Below are positions 15,815-24,089 of a stretch of 36,686 nucleotides of DNA, in pieces. The DNA comes from Ruminococcus sp. CAG:382. GTDB taxonomy: Bacteria > Bacillota > Clostridia > Oscillospirales > CAG-382. Position numbers and translations under genes: made by a program. The stretch lies in contig FR892195.1 of NCBI GenBank assembly GCA_000433115.1, positions 2,523 to 39,208 on the forward strand, read 5' to 3'. Below the pieces are notes generated by a model. It had not been told where the DNA came from, did no database searches, and saw only the letters and a list, made by a program, of their open reading frames with translations. Every line of letters starts with the position of its first letter. Position 1 is the stretch's first letter.

Positions 15815-16522
15815 TCAGGCGAGCTCCTCGCGCAGACGGCTGATGATGCGCTTTTCCCGCCGCGACACCATCACCTGTGTCATTCCCACCGTCCTTCCGA
15901 CATCGCTTTGCGAAAGCCCCTTCCAGTATCGCAGGACTATTATCCTTCTGTCCGTTTCGTCAAGCGCCGCGATTGCCTGACGCAGGGATATCTTCTCTGC
16001 AAGTTCGCCGATATTGTCACTCCCGACAAGGTTTTCAAGCGTTGCCTCGCCGTCTCCGACAGGAGCCGAAAACGAAAGCAGCGGTGAAGAGGCTTCAAGC
16101 GCCGCCGCTGCTTCCTCCGGTTCGATCCCGCAAAGCGCGGCAAGCTCCGCAACAGTCGGCTCGGCGCATTTTTCCCGCATGAATTCCTCTCTTTTGCGCT
16201 GTAAAAGCACTCCGGTACGCTTCAGTTCACGGCTCACCTTGATGATTCCGTCGTCACGCAGGTATTTCTTTATTTCTCCCATTATCATCGGCACCGCATA
16301 GGTTGAAAAGCGGGTACCGACTGAGGTATCGAAGTTGCGTATCGCTTTTATAAGCCCTATCGTGCCGATCTGAACAAGATCTTCAAAATCCACGCCCCGC
16401 TCCCTGAACCGCAGAGCTATTGATTTTACAAGTCCCATATTGCTGTTTACAAGCTCGGAAAACGCAGCTTTGTCGCCTTTTTGTGCTTTCGGAAGCAGAG
16501 AATCGTTGTCAATTTCAAACAT
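15815..16522 (-). CDS. sigF: Sporulation sigma factor F
   Basis: A 235-residue sigma-70 family factor of the SigF/SigG/SigB group, the first compartment-specific sigma factor of the forespore. Region 2 includes LVQIGTIGLIKAIRNFD and TRFSTYAVPMIMGEIKKYLRDDG, typical of this group; region 4 ends in GLSQSDVGRTVGMTQVMVSRREKRI. SigF is preferred over SigG because it is the third gene of a spoIIAA-spoIIAB-sigF operon, where the anti-sigma factor SpoIIAB would hold it. GGGTGAT precedes the ATG. There are 25 bases between spoIIAB and sigF. Confidence 0.93.
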   Translation of the reverse strand: MFEIDNDSLLPKAQKGDKAAFSELVNSNMGLVKSIALRFRERGVDFEDLVQIGTIGLIKAIRNFDTSVGTRFSTYAVPMIMGEIKKYLRDDGIIKVSRELKRTGVLLQRKREEFMREKCAEPTVAELAALCGIEPEEAAAALEASSPLLSFSAPVGDGEATLENLVGSDNIGELAEKISLRQAIAALDETDRRIIVLRYWKGLSQSDVGRTVGMTQVMVSRREKRIISRLREELA

Positions 16523-16547
16523 AACATCACCCGTTTTTTGATATGTA

Positions 16548-17000
16548 CTATGTGATGGATATGTTTTTTTCGAGCCGCACCACCGTTCCTTTTCCGGGCT
16601 TTGAACGAACCCTCACACGATCGGTGAAGGATTCCATGACGGTGAAGCCCATTCCGCTCCTTTCTCCCTCCGGGTCGGTTGTGAAAAGCGGTTCCATTGC
16701 CTGCTTTATGTCGGATATTCCCCTGCCGCAGTCCTTTATTGTCATGACGAGCCGTCCGTCACCGTAGTATTCGCCTCTCAGTTCAACCATGCGTTTTTCG
16801 GGCGGCAGCGGGCTGTCGCGGTAGGCGTGGACAATGCAGTTGGTGACGGCTTCGCTAACGGCAGTCTTGATATCCGCTATATCATTGACACGCGGGTCAA
16901 GCTGGCTTGCGAATGCCGCCATTGCAGAGCGGGCGAAGCCCTCATTGACGGATTTTGCGGGGAATATGCATCTGAATCTGTTGATCGGTTTATTGTTCAT
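16548..17000 (-). CDS. spoIIAB: Anti-sigma F factor / serine kinase
   Basis: A 150-residue GHKL ATPase that binds sigma F and phosphorylates SpoIIAA. Residues about 40-57 (IKTAVSEAVTNCIVHAY) hold the N-box, KDCGRGI is the G1 motif and ERSGMGF the G2 motif. The length suits SpoIIAB rather than a larger RsbW-type kinase. Its start overlaps the end of spoIIAA by 11 bases, with GGAGGAAG upstream, so the pair is translationally coupled. Gene order spoIIAA-spoIIAB-sigF is the classical spoIIA operon. Confidence 0.94.
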   Translation of the reverse strand: MNNKPINRFRCIFPAKSVNEGFARSAMAAFASQLDPRVNDIADIKTAVSEAVTNCIVHAYRDSPLPPEKRMVELRGEYYGDGRLVMTIKDCGRGISDIKQAMEPLFTTDPEGERSGMGFTVMESFTDRVRVRSKPGKGTVVRLEKNISIT

Positions 17001-17316
17001 TGCGTTTGTCTTCCTCCACCTTTATAAGCCTGTCCATTCCGGACAGCATAACCATTTTAGAAACGGGACCCGATGGCGAGATCAGCACCGTTTCGCCGCC
17101 GAGCGACTTCATAAGTCTGTATCTCCCCATGACATAGCCGAGCCCCGACGAATCGCAGAAGCTGATGCCGGAGGTATCGATAAAAAGAACCTTCGGATGT
17201 TCGCGGTTGATGACCGCATCGGTGTTTTCGCGTGCGGTTTTCGCGCTGTGATGATCCATTTCTCCCGAAAGGGTGACGCATAACGCCCCGTCGCTGTATT
17301 TGTAGTTGAATTTCAC
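16990..17316 (-). CDS. spoIIAA: Anti-sigma F factor antagonist (STAS domain)
   Basis: A 108-residue single STAS-domain protein. FCDSSGLG near residues 53-60 carries the serine that SpoIIAB phosphorylates and that SpoIIE-type phosphatases release to free sigma F. I chose the GTG at 17316: AGGAGGTG lies five bases upstream, and the protein then has the usual SpoIIAA length. An ATG at 17367 would add 17 cysteine-rich residues with no family match. It is the first gene of the operon. I could not identify a convincing sigma-H or sigma-A promoter upstream. Confidence 0.93.
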   Translation of the reverse strand: MKFNYKYSDGALCVTLSGEMDHHSAKTARENTDAVINREHPKVLFIDTSGISFCDSSGLGYVMGRYRLMKSLGGETVLISPSGPVSKMVMLSGMDRLIKVEEDKRNEQ

Positions 17317-17424
17317 TTTTCCACCTCCTGTGCAAGTATAACACGTATTCTGCGCGAAGTATGTCACAATGGGCGAAGGCGTATAAATAATTTCGGTGTG
17401 TCGGAGAGCTGTTTTGCGCCGCTC

Positions 17425-17454
17425 TTGACGTTTTGGCGGAATTTATGGTATAGT
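17425..17454 (+). promoter_or_regulatory. Promoter of the ECF sigma factor gene
   Basis: TTGACG (17425-17430), an 18-bp spacer and TATAGT (17449-17454), with an extended TGG. It is divergent from spoIIAA. Confidence 0.7.
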
Positions 17455-17549
17455 ATGAAAAAGAATCTGCCGAAAAAATTTTATCTAACCCAACCTTTTC
17501 ACTGTTTTTCGCACTTATAGGTGAAACCCTCCGAATGAAAGGATTTTTT

Positions 17550-18290
17550 ATGAAAGCACATACGGATAAAAAGGACGAAACTCTTGTTGAACTGACATTG
17601 CTCGGCGATAAGACCGCATATGAAGAGCTTGTTCTGCGTCATCAGCGCGCGGTGATGGGAACGGCTTATAAGATGACGGGAAACAGATACTCGGCGGAGG
17701 ACGCTTCGCAGGATGCGTTTGTTTCGGCATGGATGAATCTTTCCGAGCTTCGGGACGGCGCAAAATTCGGTTCATGGGTCTGCGCATTTGCCAAAAACTG
17801 CGCAAGGACGCTTGAGAGACGGTACCGTGCCGCGATCCCGGCAATCAGCCTTGACGAATCCGTGTTCTTCGACGTCGAGGATACGGCTGACGTGATTTTT
17901 CCGGATGAATATGAAGACATTCACGCGGCTGTGGATGCCCTCAGCGACAAAATAAGGGAAGCGGTCAGGCTTCATTATTTTGAAGAAATGTCCGTCGCCG
18001 AAATCGCAAAAATGCTTTCGGTTCCGGTCGGCACTGTCAAGTGGCGCCTTTCGGAGGGGAGAAAACAACTGAGAAAGGGTTACGGAATTATGGAGAAAAC
18101 ATATAACGAAAGCGAAAGCCTCGTTACCCGCGTTATGCGACAGGTCGAGGAACTCAAGCTGTGGGGACTCAAAAACGACAAAACCGGATTTGAAGAGGAA
18201 TATCGCGAGGTATTGTGTAATGTCAAAGCGCTTGAGGATTCAAAGGAAAAAAGCGCCATGCTTGCCGATACGCTGCTGCGGGGCTATTGA
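17550..18290 (+). CDS. ECF-type sigma factor, apparently cut short by an in-frame TGA
   Basis: A 246-residue protein. Residues about 15-85 are sigma region 2 (YKMTGNRYSAEDASQDAFVSAWMNL). Residues about 125-180 are region 4 (IREAVRLHYFEEMSVAEIAKMLSVPVGTVKWRLSEGRKQL). A helical tail of about 65 residues follows and ends at TGA 18288-18290. The start at 17550 has AAAGGA six bases upstream; the in-frame ATG at 17535 has none. The same frame stays open directly after the stop and runs into the next coding region, so the two pieces look like one ECF factor with a large C-terminal extension. It may still work as a free sigma factor. No anti-sigma factor is adjacent, which fits control by a C-terminal extension. 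Confidence 0.88.
   Translation: MKAHTDKKDETLVELTLLGDKTAYEELVLRHQRAVMGTAYKMTGNRYSAEDASQDAFVSAWMNLSELRDGAKFGSWVCAFAKNCARTLERRYRAAIPAISLDESVFFDVEDTADVIFPDEYEDIHAAVDALSDKIREAVRLHYFEEMSVAEIAKMLSVPVGTVKWRLSEGRKQLRKGYGIMEKTYNESESLVTRVMRQVEELKLWGLKNDKTGFEEEYREVLCNVKALEDSKEKSAMLADTLLRGY
18288..18290 (+). other. In-frame TGA between sigma factor and C-terminal extension
   Basis: The codons read GGC TAT TGA TGG ATT CCC. Coding-like sequence continues in the same frame for 26 codons before the next ATG (18369) and 572 beyond it. A single G-to-A change from TGG would explain it. Several genes here end in TGA, so TGA is a normal stop in this genome. Confidence 0.85.
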
Positions 18291-18368
18291 TGGATTCCCG
18301 GCGAAAAGAACGATGAGGTTTTTGCACGCATCAAAAAAGCCGCCGATGACGGTCATAACGAGGACGTT

Positions 18369-20087
18369 ATGATGATGGTCGCGGCTGAGGAATTCGGAAG
18401 GTTTTCCGGCGATGAAAAAATCAGATTCATGCAAGAAACGCAGATACCTTATTACCGTGACAACGGATATCCGAAAACGCAGGCATACGTCCTGTTCTGG
18501 CTTGGATATGAATACCGCGAAAAAGGAGAATATGAGAAAGCCATCCGATGCTATGAGGAAACGATGAAGCTTCTCACCCCGTCAGACGTATATTATGCTA
18601 ACGCAAAAGCCGCAATAAAAGGAGAAAAACGTTCGATTGCAGCTTCAAAGAATCCGGAGATTTTAAGCTTCAATCCCCATGTCACGGGCGAGGTTTACAA
18701 AAAAATCGACGGAAAGCTCTTTTTCTGGGAACAGCCCGGGTATGGCTGTTCGGCGAAAACGGCATACACTTCGCTTTTCTATAATATGTCACGCTGTGAC
18801 AGTCTGATGCTCGACGAAAACATGAAAACCGGAGATGTGATTACATCGTCCGGCGGTGAAATGACACTCACATACAGCCGCGATGACGGTATATGCGATA
18901 CTCCCGCAGGGCATTTCGAAAACTGCTCGGTATATATTCTTGACGGGGAGTGGAGGGGGCTGACGCACTGTGAAACATGGCTCTGCCGCGGAGTCGGCAT
19001 TGTCCGCCAGATCGTGACGCGTGACGGGGAGACACACGAGTGGGTACTTTCCGCATATCAGACGGACGGCACTGACGGACTCCTCCCGTTTGCCGCGGGC
19101 AATCGGTGGGAATATGTGCTTGCGACGCCCGAAACCGTTTGGCTGGCAGAAAGAGAAAACATTTTCGAGGTCACAGCCTGTGACAGCAGCTCTGTAACAC
19201 TTTCAAGTATGAGCTTTGTGGCTGTAAAGGGCTATCACGATACATGGGAAGGCAAAACGGCAGAGGCGAGGTACGGCTACTGCAAGATAATATCTCCCGA
19301 TGAAGGGATCCTTTGCGATGTAAGCAGTGCAATGAAGCGTGCCGAGGAGCTTGCCGTTACAAAACGCCAAAAGGTCCATACTGCTGTGGCAAACAAAGTT
19401 ATGCGCCGCATTTTTGAAACCGATCCCGATATCAATCCGGATTATGCGGAAAAAGGAGTGTGGAATTTCTTTGAACTCGATGAGATAAGAAAATCCGACG
19501 GCAAGGTCGGATATGAACGCATACACGATTTCAGCTTTGAATGGAAAGATATGTCGGCATACGGCACCGACAGCGAAGGATATAAGCTGCTTTACAGCTT
19601 TTTCCTTTGCATTCTGCGGGATGCGACGGGCTGCCTGTGGTCGGACGAATGGAAGGACGGTTATCATTTTGATGAGAAGAAAGCCGCGGAATACGTCACA
19701 AGGAATTTCAACGTTACCGGCGGCGAAACGGTTCAGACTCCTGCCGGAACATTTGAAAACTGTCTGTGCGTCAGCTTTGATTATGATGCGTGGGGATATT
19801 TCTCGGGCAAAAGCGAATACCGGTTCGCGGACGGTATCGGCGTCGTGAGGTTTGAGCATCCGTTCGGCGACGGCAAATGCGCTGTCTGGGAGCTGACGGA
19901 ATACAGAGGAAAGGGAAGCGGGTATTTCCCGACCGACGACGGACTTTTCAGAAGATACGAGCCGGCTTCGCTCGGCGACGGTTGGCACGGTTCGGTGGAA
20001 TACACCTTTGACGCCGACGAGAGCGGGACAGTCATGTTCAAAGACGCACTGGGAAACCGTGATCGCATTGACTATGAGAAAAAATAA
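18369..20087 (+). CDS. TPR and duplicated beta-rich domain protein, in frame with the upstream ECF sigma factor
   Basis: From the ATG at 18369 (GAGG five bases upstream) the product is 572 residues, but the coding signal begins at 18291, immediately after the sigma factor's stop. Residues about 36-69 form a TPR-like helical pair (YVLFWLGYEYREKGEYEKAIRCYEE). Two related segments follow, each with the signature TPAG-x-FENC (178-186 and 457-465) and then a G-[IV]-G-[IV]-V-R strand, which indicates an internal duplication of a beta-rich fold. There is no signal peptide or membrane segment. The probable ancestral role is a sensory or regulatory extension of the sigma factor. Whether it is now translated separately, by readthrough or not at all is unknown. 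I do not recognise the beta-rich domain by name. Confidence 0.7.
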   Translation: MMMVAAEEFGRFSGDEKIRFMQETQIPYYRDNGYPKTQAYVLFWLGYEYREKGEYEKAIRCYEETMKLLTPSDVYYANAKAAIKGEKRSIAASKNPEILSFNPHVTGEVYKKIDGKLFFWEQPGYGCSAKTAYTSLFYNMSRCDSLMLDENMKTGDVITSSGGEMTLTYSRDDGICDTPAGHFENCSVYILDGEWRGLTHCETWLCRGVGIVRQIVTRDGETHEWVLSAYQTDGTDGLLPFAAGNRWEYVLATPETVWLAERENIFEVTACDSSSVTLSSMSFVAVKGYHDTWEGKTAEARYGYCKIISPDEGILCDVSSAMKRAEELAVTKRQKVHTAVANKVMRRIFETDPDINPDYAEKGVWNFFELDEIRKSDGKVGYERIHDFSFEWKDMSAYGTDSEGYKLLYSFFLCILRDATGCLWSDEWKDGYHFDEKKAAEYVTRNFNVTGGETVQTPAGTFENCLCVSFDYDAWGYFSGKSEYRFADGIGVVRFEHPFGDGKCAVWELTEYRGKGSGYFPTDDGLFRRYEPASLGDGWHGSVEYTFDADESGTVMFKDALGNRDRIDYEKK

Positions 20088-20137
20088 ACGGGTAAAGACA
20101 GCGCTGCGTGAATTACACGATGTTGTCTGAAAAAAAC

Positions 20138-20170
20138 ACCGTACCGAAAGCGTATTGCTATCGGTACGGT
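20138..20170. terminator. Bidirectional terminator after the alpha-galactosidase
   Basis: A 10-bp stem ACCGTACCGA (20138-20147) / TCGGTACGGT (20161-20170). The minus-strand side is followed by GTTTTTT. It also closes the plus-strand gene ending at 20087, with a weaker T-run. Confidence 0.85.
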
Positions 20171-20181
20171 GAAAATTTTAA

Positions 20182-22344
20182 TCATTTGATTTTTTCAAGG
20201 ACCCACATCTTTGAGGAATACTCATATGTGAGGTCTACGGGGATTCCGTAGCCCATAAGCTCACTTCCCGTGTATTCCTTGCCGGAATCGTCGCGGTAAC
20301 GCGCATCGGGGTCAAGCCCTTTGAGTTTCAGGCGCTCATAATGCGGATAGATACGCACATGCGTGAGGACATATTCGGCAATACAGATGCTGTCGTCATC
20401 GGAAATGTATTCCCATGCGGCGCAGTCGCCTTCATAGCAGGAGCGCAGACGGAAATAGCGTCCGTTTGCGGCGACATGGCTGTATTTTTTATAAAACTCC
20501 GCAGTGCGTCTGACGAGTGACTGTTCCTCCTCCGAGAGGGCTGTCGGGTCAAGCTCATAGCCGAATGAGCCGGTGAAGGCAACATTGAAGCGGGTATCAA
20601 ACGGTGTGACATGACCGGTCTGATGGTTCGGAGACGCCGAAACATGTGCGGACATCGACGAGAGGGGATAAACGAGCGATGTGCCGTGCTGTATGGGCAA
20701 ACGTTCAATTGCGTCGCTGTTGTCGCTTGTCCAGGTCTGCGGCATATAGTAGAGCATACCGCAGTCAAAGCGTCCGCCGCCGCCCGAGCAGGATTCGAAC
20801 AGAACGTCGGGGAAATCGGTCACCAGACGTTCAAGCAGGCTGTAAAGCCCGAGGTAATAACGGTGGGAGACCTCCTGCTGTCTGTCAACGGGCAGGTCGG
20901 TGCTGCCGACTTCGCTCATATTACGGTTGAAGTCCCATTTCACATATGAAATCGCGCCGTTTTTCAGAACCGCGGCGATAGAATCATAAAGGTAGTCGCA
21001 AACCTCCTTGCGGGAGAGGTTCAGCATGAGCTGCTGTCTGCCCTCGGAGCGCGGTCTGCCGTCGATATGCAGGCACCAGTCAGGGTGTGCGCGGTAAAGG
21101 TCGCTGTCGGGAGAGACCATTTCCGGCTCAAACCATATTCCGAGCGTCATTCCGTGCTTTTTCAGCACATCGTGGATTGCTTCGATTCCTCCGGGGAGCT
21201 TTCGCTTGTCGACGACCCAGTCGCCGAGCGAGCAGTTATCGCTGTCGCGCTTGCCGAACCAGCCGTCGTCGATGACGAGAAGCTCTATACCGAGCTTTGC
21301 GGAGCATTCGGCAATCTTTATCAGACGTTCCTCGTTGAAGCCGAAATAGCAGGCTTCCCAGCTGTTCAGCAGAACGGGACGGGTCTTGTTTTTGTATTTG
21401 CCGCGTATAATATGGTTATTTATAAAGCTGTGCATATTATGCGACATAGCTGTGAGACCGGATGTTGAATGGCAGAGTATGGCTTCGGGAGTATCGAATT
21501 TTTCGCCGTTTTCAAGCTTCCAGGAGAAGCCGTCGGGATTTATGCCCATACGTACACGCGTGCAACCGAACTGAGTCGCCTCGGCATCGGCGGTAAATGA
21601 ACCGGAATAGACAAGAGTGAATGAATATGCATCGCCGCTGTCCTCAGTCGCGTCATGAGATGTGAGTATCATGAAAGGGTTATGGACATGAGATGAAGCA
21701 CCGCGGCGGCTGTACAGCGAGAATTTTCCGCCTTTGAGAGGAAAACGGTCGATGTGCCGTTCACGCGCGTGAGAGCCGATGTTGGAGATTATGTCGAAGC
21801 GGTCGGTGTCAAAATCGACGGAAGCGGACATTGCACACCGAACGCTGACGGCATTCCTTCCGTTGTTGATTATCACCGCGCGGCGGGCAATCACATCGGT
21901 ATCGGCAAACACGGAGTAATACAGCTCGACCGTTACGTCGCTTATGCTGTCTTTCAGCGTTATGACAAGCGTTTCGGGGCAGCCGTAAGACGCGGGAAGC
22001 CCTTCGGGGAGAGGTTTTCGGTCAAGAATGCGGTATGAATCGTATTTCGGGTCGACTATATCCGATCCGTCGGCGTTGATGACTTCAATTGCGGGACTTC
22101 TCAGGTCGCCTCTGCCGAATGCGGGATATTCAAGCTGGACATCATCAAGGATGAGTCCCCTGCAGTTTTCAAGATGGCTGCAGAAAGCCGCTCTGCCGTA
22201 TTCACGGTGCATATAACCGTGGTCGCCGTCATTCAGCTTTGAGCCCCAGTAAGTATGGATGAGATAGCCTTCGCATATCTGCATCACGTACGAGGTGTTT
22301 TTTGTGTTGAGCTGGAACTGTGAACCGTTTACTGTGACAGACAT
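20182..22344 (-). CDS. GH36 alpha-galactosidase
   Basis: A 720-residue glycoside hydrolase that should release alpha-1,6-galactose from raffinose-type oligosaccharides. It has the family layout: an N-terminal beta-sandwich (about 1-310), a TIM barrel (about 325-640) and a small C-terminal beta domain. The nucleophile is Asp471 in YVKWDFNRN and the acid/base is Asp541 in TWTSDNSDAIER, spaced as in bacterial GH36 enzymes. LLVIDDGWFGKRD and GIWFEPEM are further family motifs. There is no signal peptide, so it acts in the cytoplasm on imported sugars. AAAGGAG precedes the ATG. It starts 17 bases after mgtE with no terminator between, so it probably shares the mgtE transcript. Its 720 residues are normal for the group. 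Confidence 0.95.
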   Translation of the reverse strand: MSVTVNGSQFQLNTKNTSYVMQICEGYLIHTYWGSKLNDGDHGYMHREYGRAAFCSHLENCRGLILDDVQLEYPAFGRGDLRSPAIEVINADGSDIVDPKYDSYRILDRKPLPEGLPASYGCPETLVITLKDSISDVTVELYYSVFADTDVIARRAVIINNGRNAVSVRCAMSASVDFDTDRFDIISNIGSHARERHIDRFPLKGGKFSLYSRRGASSHVHNPFMILTSHDATEDSGDAYSFTLVYSGSFTADAEATQFGCTRVRMGINPDGFSWKLENGEKFDTPEAILCHSTSGLTAMSHNMHSFINNHIIRGKYKNKTRPVLLNSWEACYFGFNEERLIKIAECSAKLGIELLVIDDGWFGKRDSDNCSLGDWVVDKRKLPGGIEAIHDVLKKHGMTLGIWFEPEMVSPDSDLYRAHPDWCLHIDGRPRSEGRQQLMLNLSRKEVCDYLYDSIAAVLKNGAISYVKWDFNRNMSEVGSTDLPVDRQQEVSHRYYLGLYSLLERLVTDFPDVLFESCSGGGGRFDCGMLYYMPQTWTSDNSDAIERLPIQHGTSLVYPLSSMSAHVSASPNHQTGHVTPFDTRFNVAFTGSFGYELDPTALSEEEQSLVRRTAEFYKKYSHVAANGRYFRLRSCYEGDCAAWEYISDDDSICIAEYVLTHVRIYPHYERLKLKGLDPDARYRDDSGKEYTGSELMGYGIPVDLTYEYSSKMWVLEKIK

Positions 22345-22361
22345 AGTAAACTCCTTTTGTT

Positions 22362-23744
22362 TTATAGGTTGAGGAAAGCTTTTGCTATTGCAAAATAAAG
22401 AAGAAGCGAGATCGCGTCAACGATCGTCGTGATAAACGGGCTTGCCATTACTGCGGGATCGAAGCCGATACGCTTCGCAAGCACCGGCAGGCTGCATCCC
22501 ACAAGCTTTGCGGCGATGACGGTCAGCACGAGTGTCAGGCAGACGACAAGGTCGACGGTAAGCGAAATATTGCTGCCGAATATGAGGTTATCGACAAGAA
22601 GTATCTTGACGAAGCTGCAGCCGGCAAGCGTCACGCCGCAGAGAATCGAAACACGGCATTCTTTCCACAATATCGAAAAGATGTTGCGGATGGAAATGTC
22701 GCCGAGGGCGAGACCGCGTATCACAGTGACGGATGCCTGACTTCCGGCGTTTCCGCCGGTATCCATCAGCATCGGTATGAACGCTATAAGAGCAGCCTGC
22801 GCGGCAAGCTGGTTTTCAAAGCTGCTGATTATCTGACCGGTGAAGGTCGCGGACACCATCAGCAAGAGCAGCCACGGAATCCGGCTTTTCCATATTTCAA
22901 ACGGCGATGTTTTGAGGTACGGCTTATCGGACGGCGTTATCGCTGCCATTTTTTCGATGTCTTCGGTCGCTTCGTCTTCAATGACGTCGATCGCGTCGTC
23001 GAACGTTACGATACCGACGAGACGTTTTTCCTTGTCGGCAACGGGCATTGCGAGAAAGTCGTATTTGCTCATTTCCTTGGCGACGTCCTCTTTGTCTTCG
23101 GTCGTTGAAGCGTATATGACGTTCGTATCCATTATGGCGGAAACAAGGGTGGCTGCATCGGCAAGGAGAAGATCCTTTGCCGTACATACGCCGAGCAGAT
23201 GACGGTAATCGTCGGTGACATAACAGGTGTAAATCGTTTCCTTGTCCACACCGGTTTCACGTATGTGGTCGATAGCCTGTCTTACAGTCATTTCGGGTTT
23301 CAGACTTACATATTCGACCGTCATAATACTGCCGGCACTGTCTTCGGGGTAGTGAAGCAGTTCGTTGATTGCACGGCGCGTTTCGGCGTCGCTTGTCGCT
23401 ATTATGCGTTTTACAACATTTGCGGGCATTTCCTCGATGATATCAACGGTGTCATCAAGGAACATTTCGTCGAAGATTTCGTGGAGACGCATATCGGAGA
23501 AAGAACGTATCAGTGTTTCCTGCGCGTCACGGTCCATTTCGACAAAGGTTTCCGCAGCCGTCTCTTTCGGAAGGATGCGGAAGGCAATGGCGAGCTTTTC
23601 GTCATCAAGCTCTGCAAAAAGTGCCGCTATGTCCTGCGGGGTTTCGTTTTCGAGAAGCTTCTTAAGCCCCTGAGGATTGCGTTCGTCAAGGAGCCTTTCA
23701 AGCTCGTCTCTCTGCTCATCAATGAGCTTTTCTTTTTCGTCCAT
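22362..23744 (-). CDS. mgtE: Magnesium transporter MgtE
   Basis: A 460-residue magnesium channel. Residues about 1-130 are the cytoplasmic helical N-domain (ALFAELDDEKLAIAFRILPKE). About 135-255 form a pair of CBS domains (CYVTDDYRHLLGVC; DFLAMPVADKEKRLVGIV). From about 285 there are five transmembrane helices with the signature GGNAGSQASVTVIRGLALG. In this family the N and CBS domains close the pore when magnesium is high. AAAGGAAG precedes the ATG. The leader of about 170 bases carries a small ORF and is the likely place for post-transcriptional control. It is co-directional with the alpha-galactosidase. Confidence 0.96.
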   Translation of the reverse strand: MDEKEKLIDEQRDELERLLDERNPQGLKKLLENETPQDIAALFAELDDEKLAIAFRILPKETAAETFVEMDRDAQETLIRSFSDMRLHEIFDEMFLDDTVDIIEEMPANVVKRIIATSDAETRRAINELLHYPEDSAGSIMTVEYVSLKPEMTVRQAIDHIRETGVDKETIYTCYVTDDYRHLLGVCTAKDLLLADAATLVSAIMDTNVIYASTTEDKEDVAKEMSKYDFLAMPVADKEKRLVGIVTFDDAIDVIEDEATEDIEKMAAITPSDKPYLKTSPFEIWKSRIPWLLLLMVSATFTGQIISSFENQLAAQAALIAFIPMLMDTGGNAGSQASVTVIRGLALGDISIRNIFSILWKECRVSILCGVTLAGCSFVKILLVDNLIFGSNISLTVDLVVCLTLVLTVIAAKLVGCSLPVLAKRIGFDPAVMASPFITTIVDAISLLLYFAIAKAFLNL

Positions 23745-23817
23745 TTTTTCTTCCTTTCTTTGTAGTGAAAATCAAAGGGAAGTAGGACAACAAAGCCGAG
23801 TCTTTCAGCCGGAACGG

Positions 23818-23886
23818 TTATTGATTTTTTAAGCGGCGAAAAAGACACAATCGGTGACTGCTGCCGCTACTACTGCCGGAATCCAT
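23818..23886 (-). CDS. Possible 22-residue leader peptide upstream of mgtE
   Basis: On the minus strand AGGAGG (23897-23902) precedes an ATG at 23886. The frame encodes MDSGSSSGSSHRLCLFRRLK plus two residues, ending in TAA at 23818. It lies inside the mgtE leader, about 30 bases after the predicted transcript start. Runs of Ser/Gly codons overlap the first arm of an AGCGGC/GCCGCT inverted repeat (loop of 25 bases). Magnesium transporter genes in other bacteria are known to use leader peptides or riboswitches. This ORF could be regulatory or chance; the strong ribosome binding site argues for translation. The remaining bases between 23745 and 24089 hold only the two divergent promoters and the mgtE ribosome binding site. 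Confidence 0.4.
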   Translation of the reverse strand: MDSGSSSGSSHRLCLFRRLKNQ

Positions 23887-23923
23887 GTTTTTTTCGCCTC
23901 CTGTAATTCAAAAATACACATTC

Positions 23924-23952
23924 ATTGTATACTCCGCGCTGTCTTTTGTCAA
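23924..23952 (-). promoter_or_regulatory. Promoter of mgtE
   Basis: On the minus strand TTGACA (23947-23952), a 17-bp spacer and TACAAT (23924-23929). Transcription should start near 23917, leaving a leader of about 170 bases. Confidence 0.8.
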
Positions 23953-23999
23953 GAGCAAAAATTAAAGAATTCGGGTAGTCTTTTTGGTGAAAAAAGTAT

Positions 24000-24028
24000 T
24001 TGCTTTTTGTCGTTTGCTGTGATATACT
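24000..24028 (+). promoter_or_regulatory. Promoter of upp-ung
   Basis: TTGCTT (24000-24005), a 17-bp spacer and TATACT (24023-24028), with the extended element GTGATATACT. Confidence 0.65.
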
Positions 24029-24089
24029 GTTTTACAATAAATGATCGTACGCCATCGTGCGGTCGCCGGATATGGAAAGGAAGTCAACA

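Noticed and set aside
17317..17424. Sigma-H promoter for spoIIAA
   Set aside because: A GCAGAATAC word resembles a sigma-H -10, but no matching -35 was found at the right distance.
18288..18290. Selenocysteine or alternative genetic code at the in-frame TGA
   Set aside because: TGA ends several intact genes here (for example at 5958, 9301, 10150 and 25384), and I see no SECIS-like hairpin just after this TGA or a cysteine/selenocysteine context.
23745..23920. M-box magnesium riboswitch before mgtE
   Set aside because: The leader length would fit, but I could not find the conserved core sequences of the M-box; a covariance search would be decisive.
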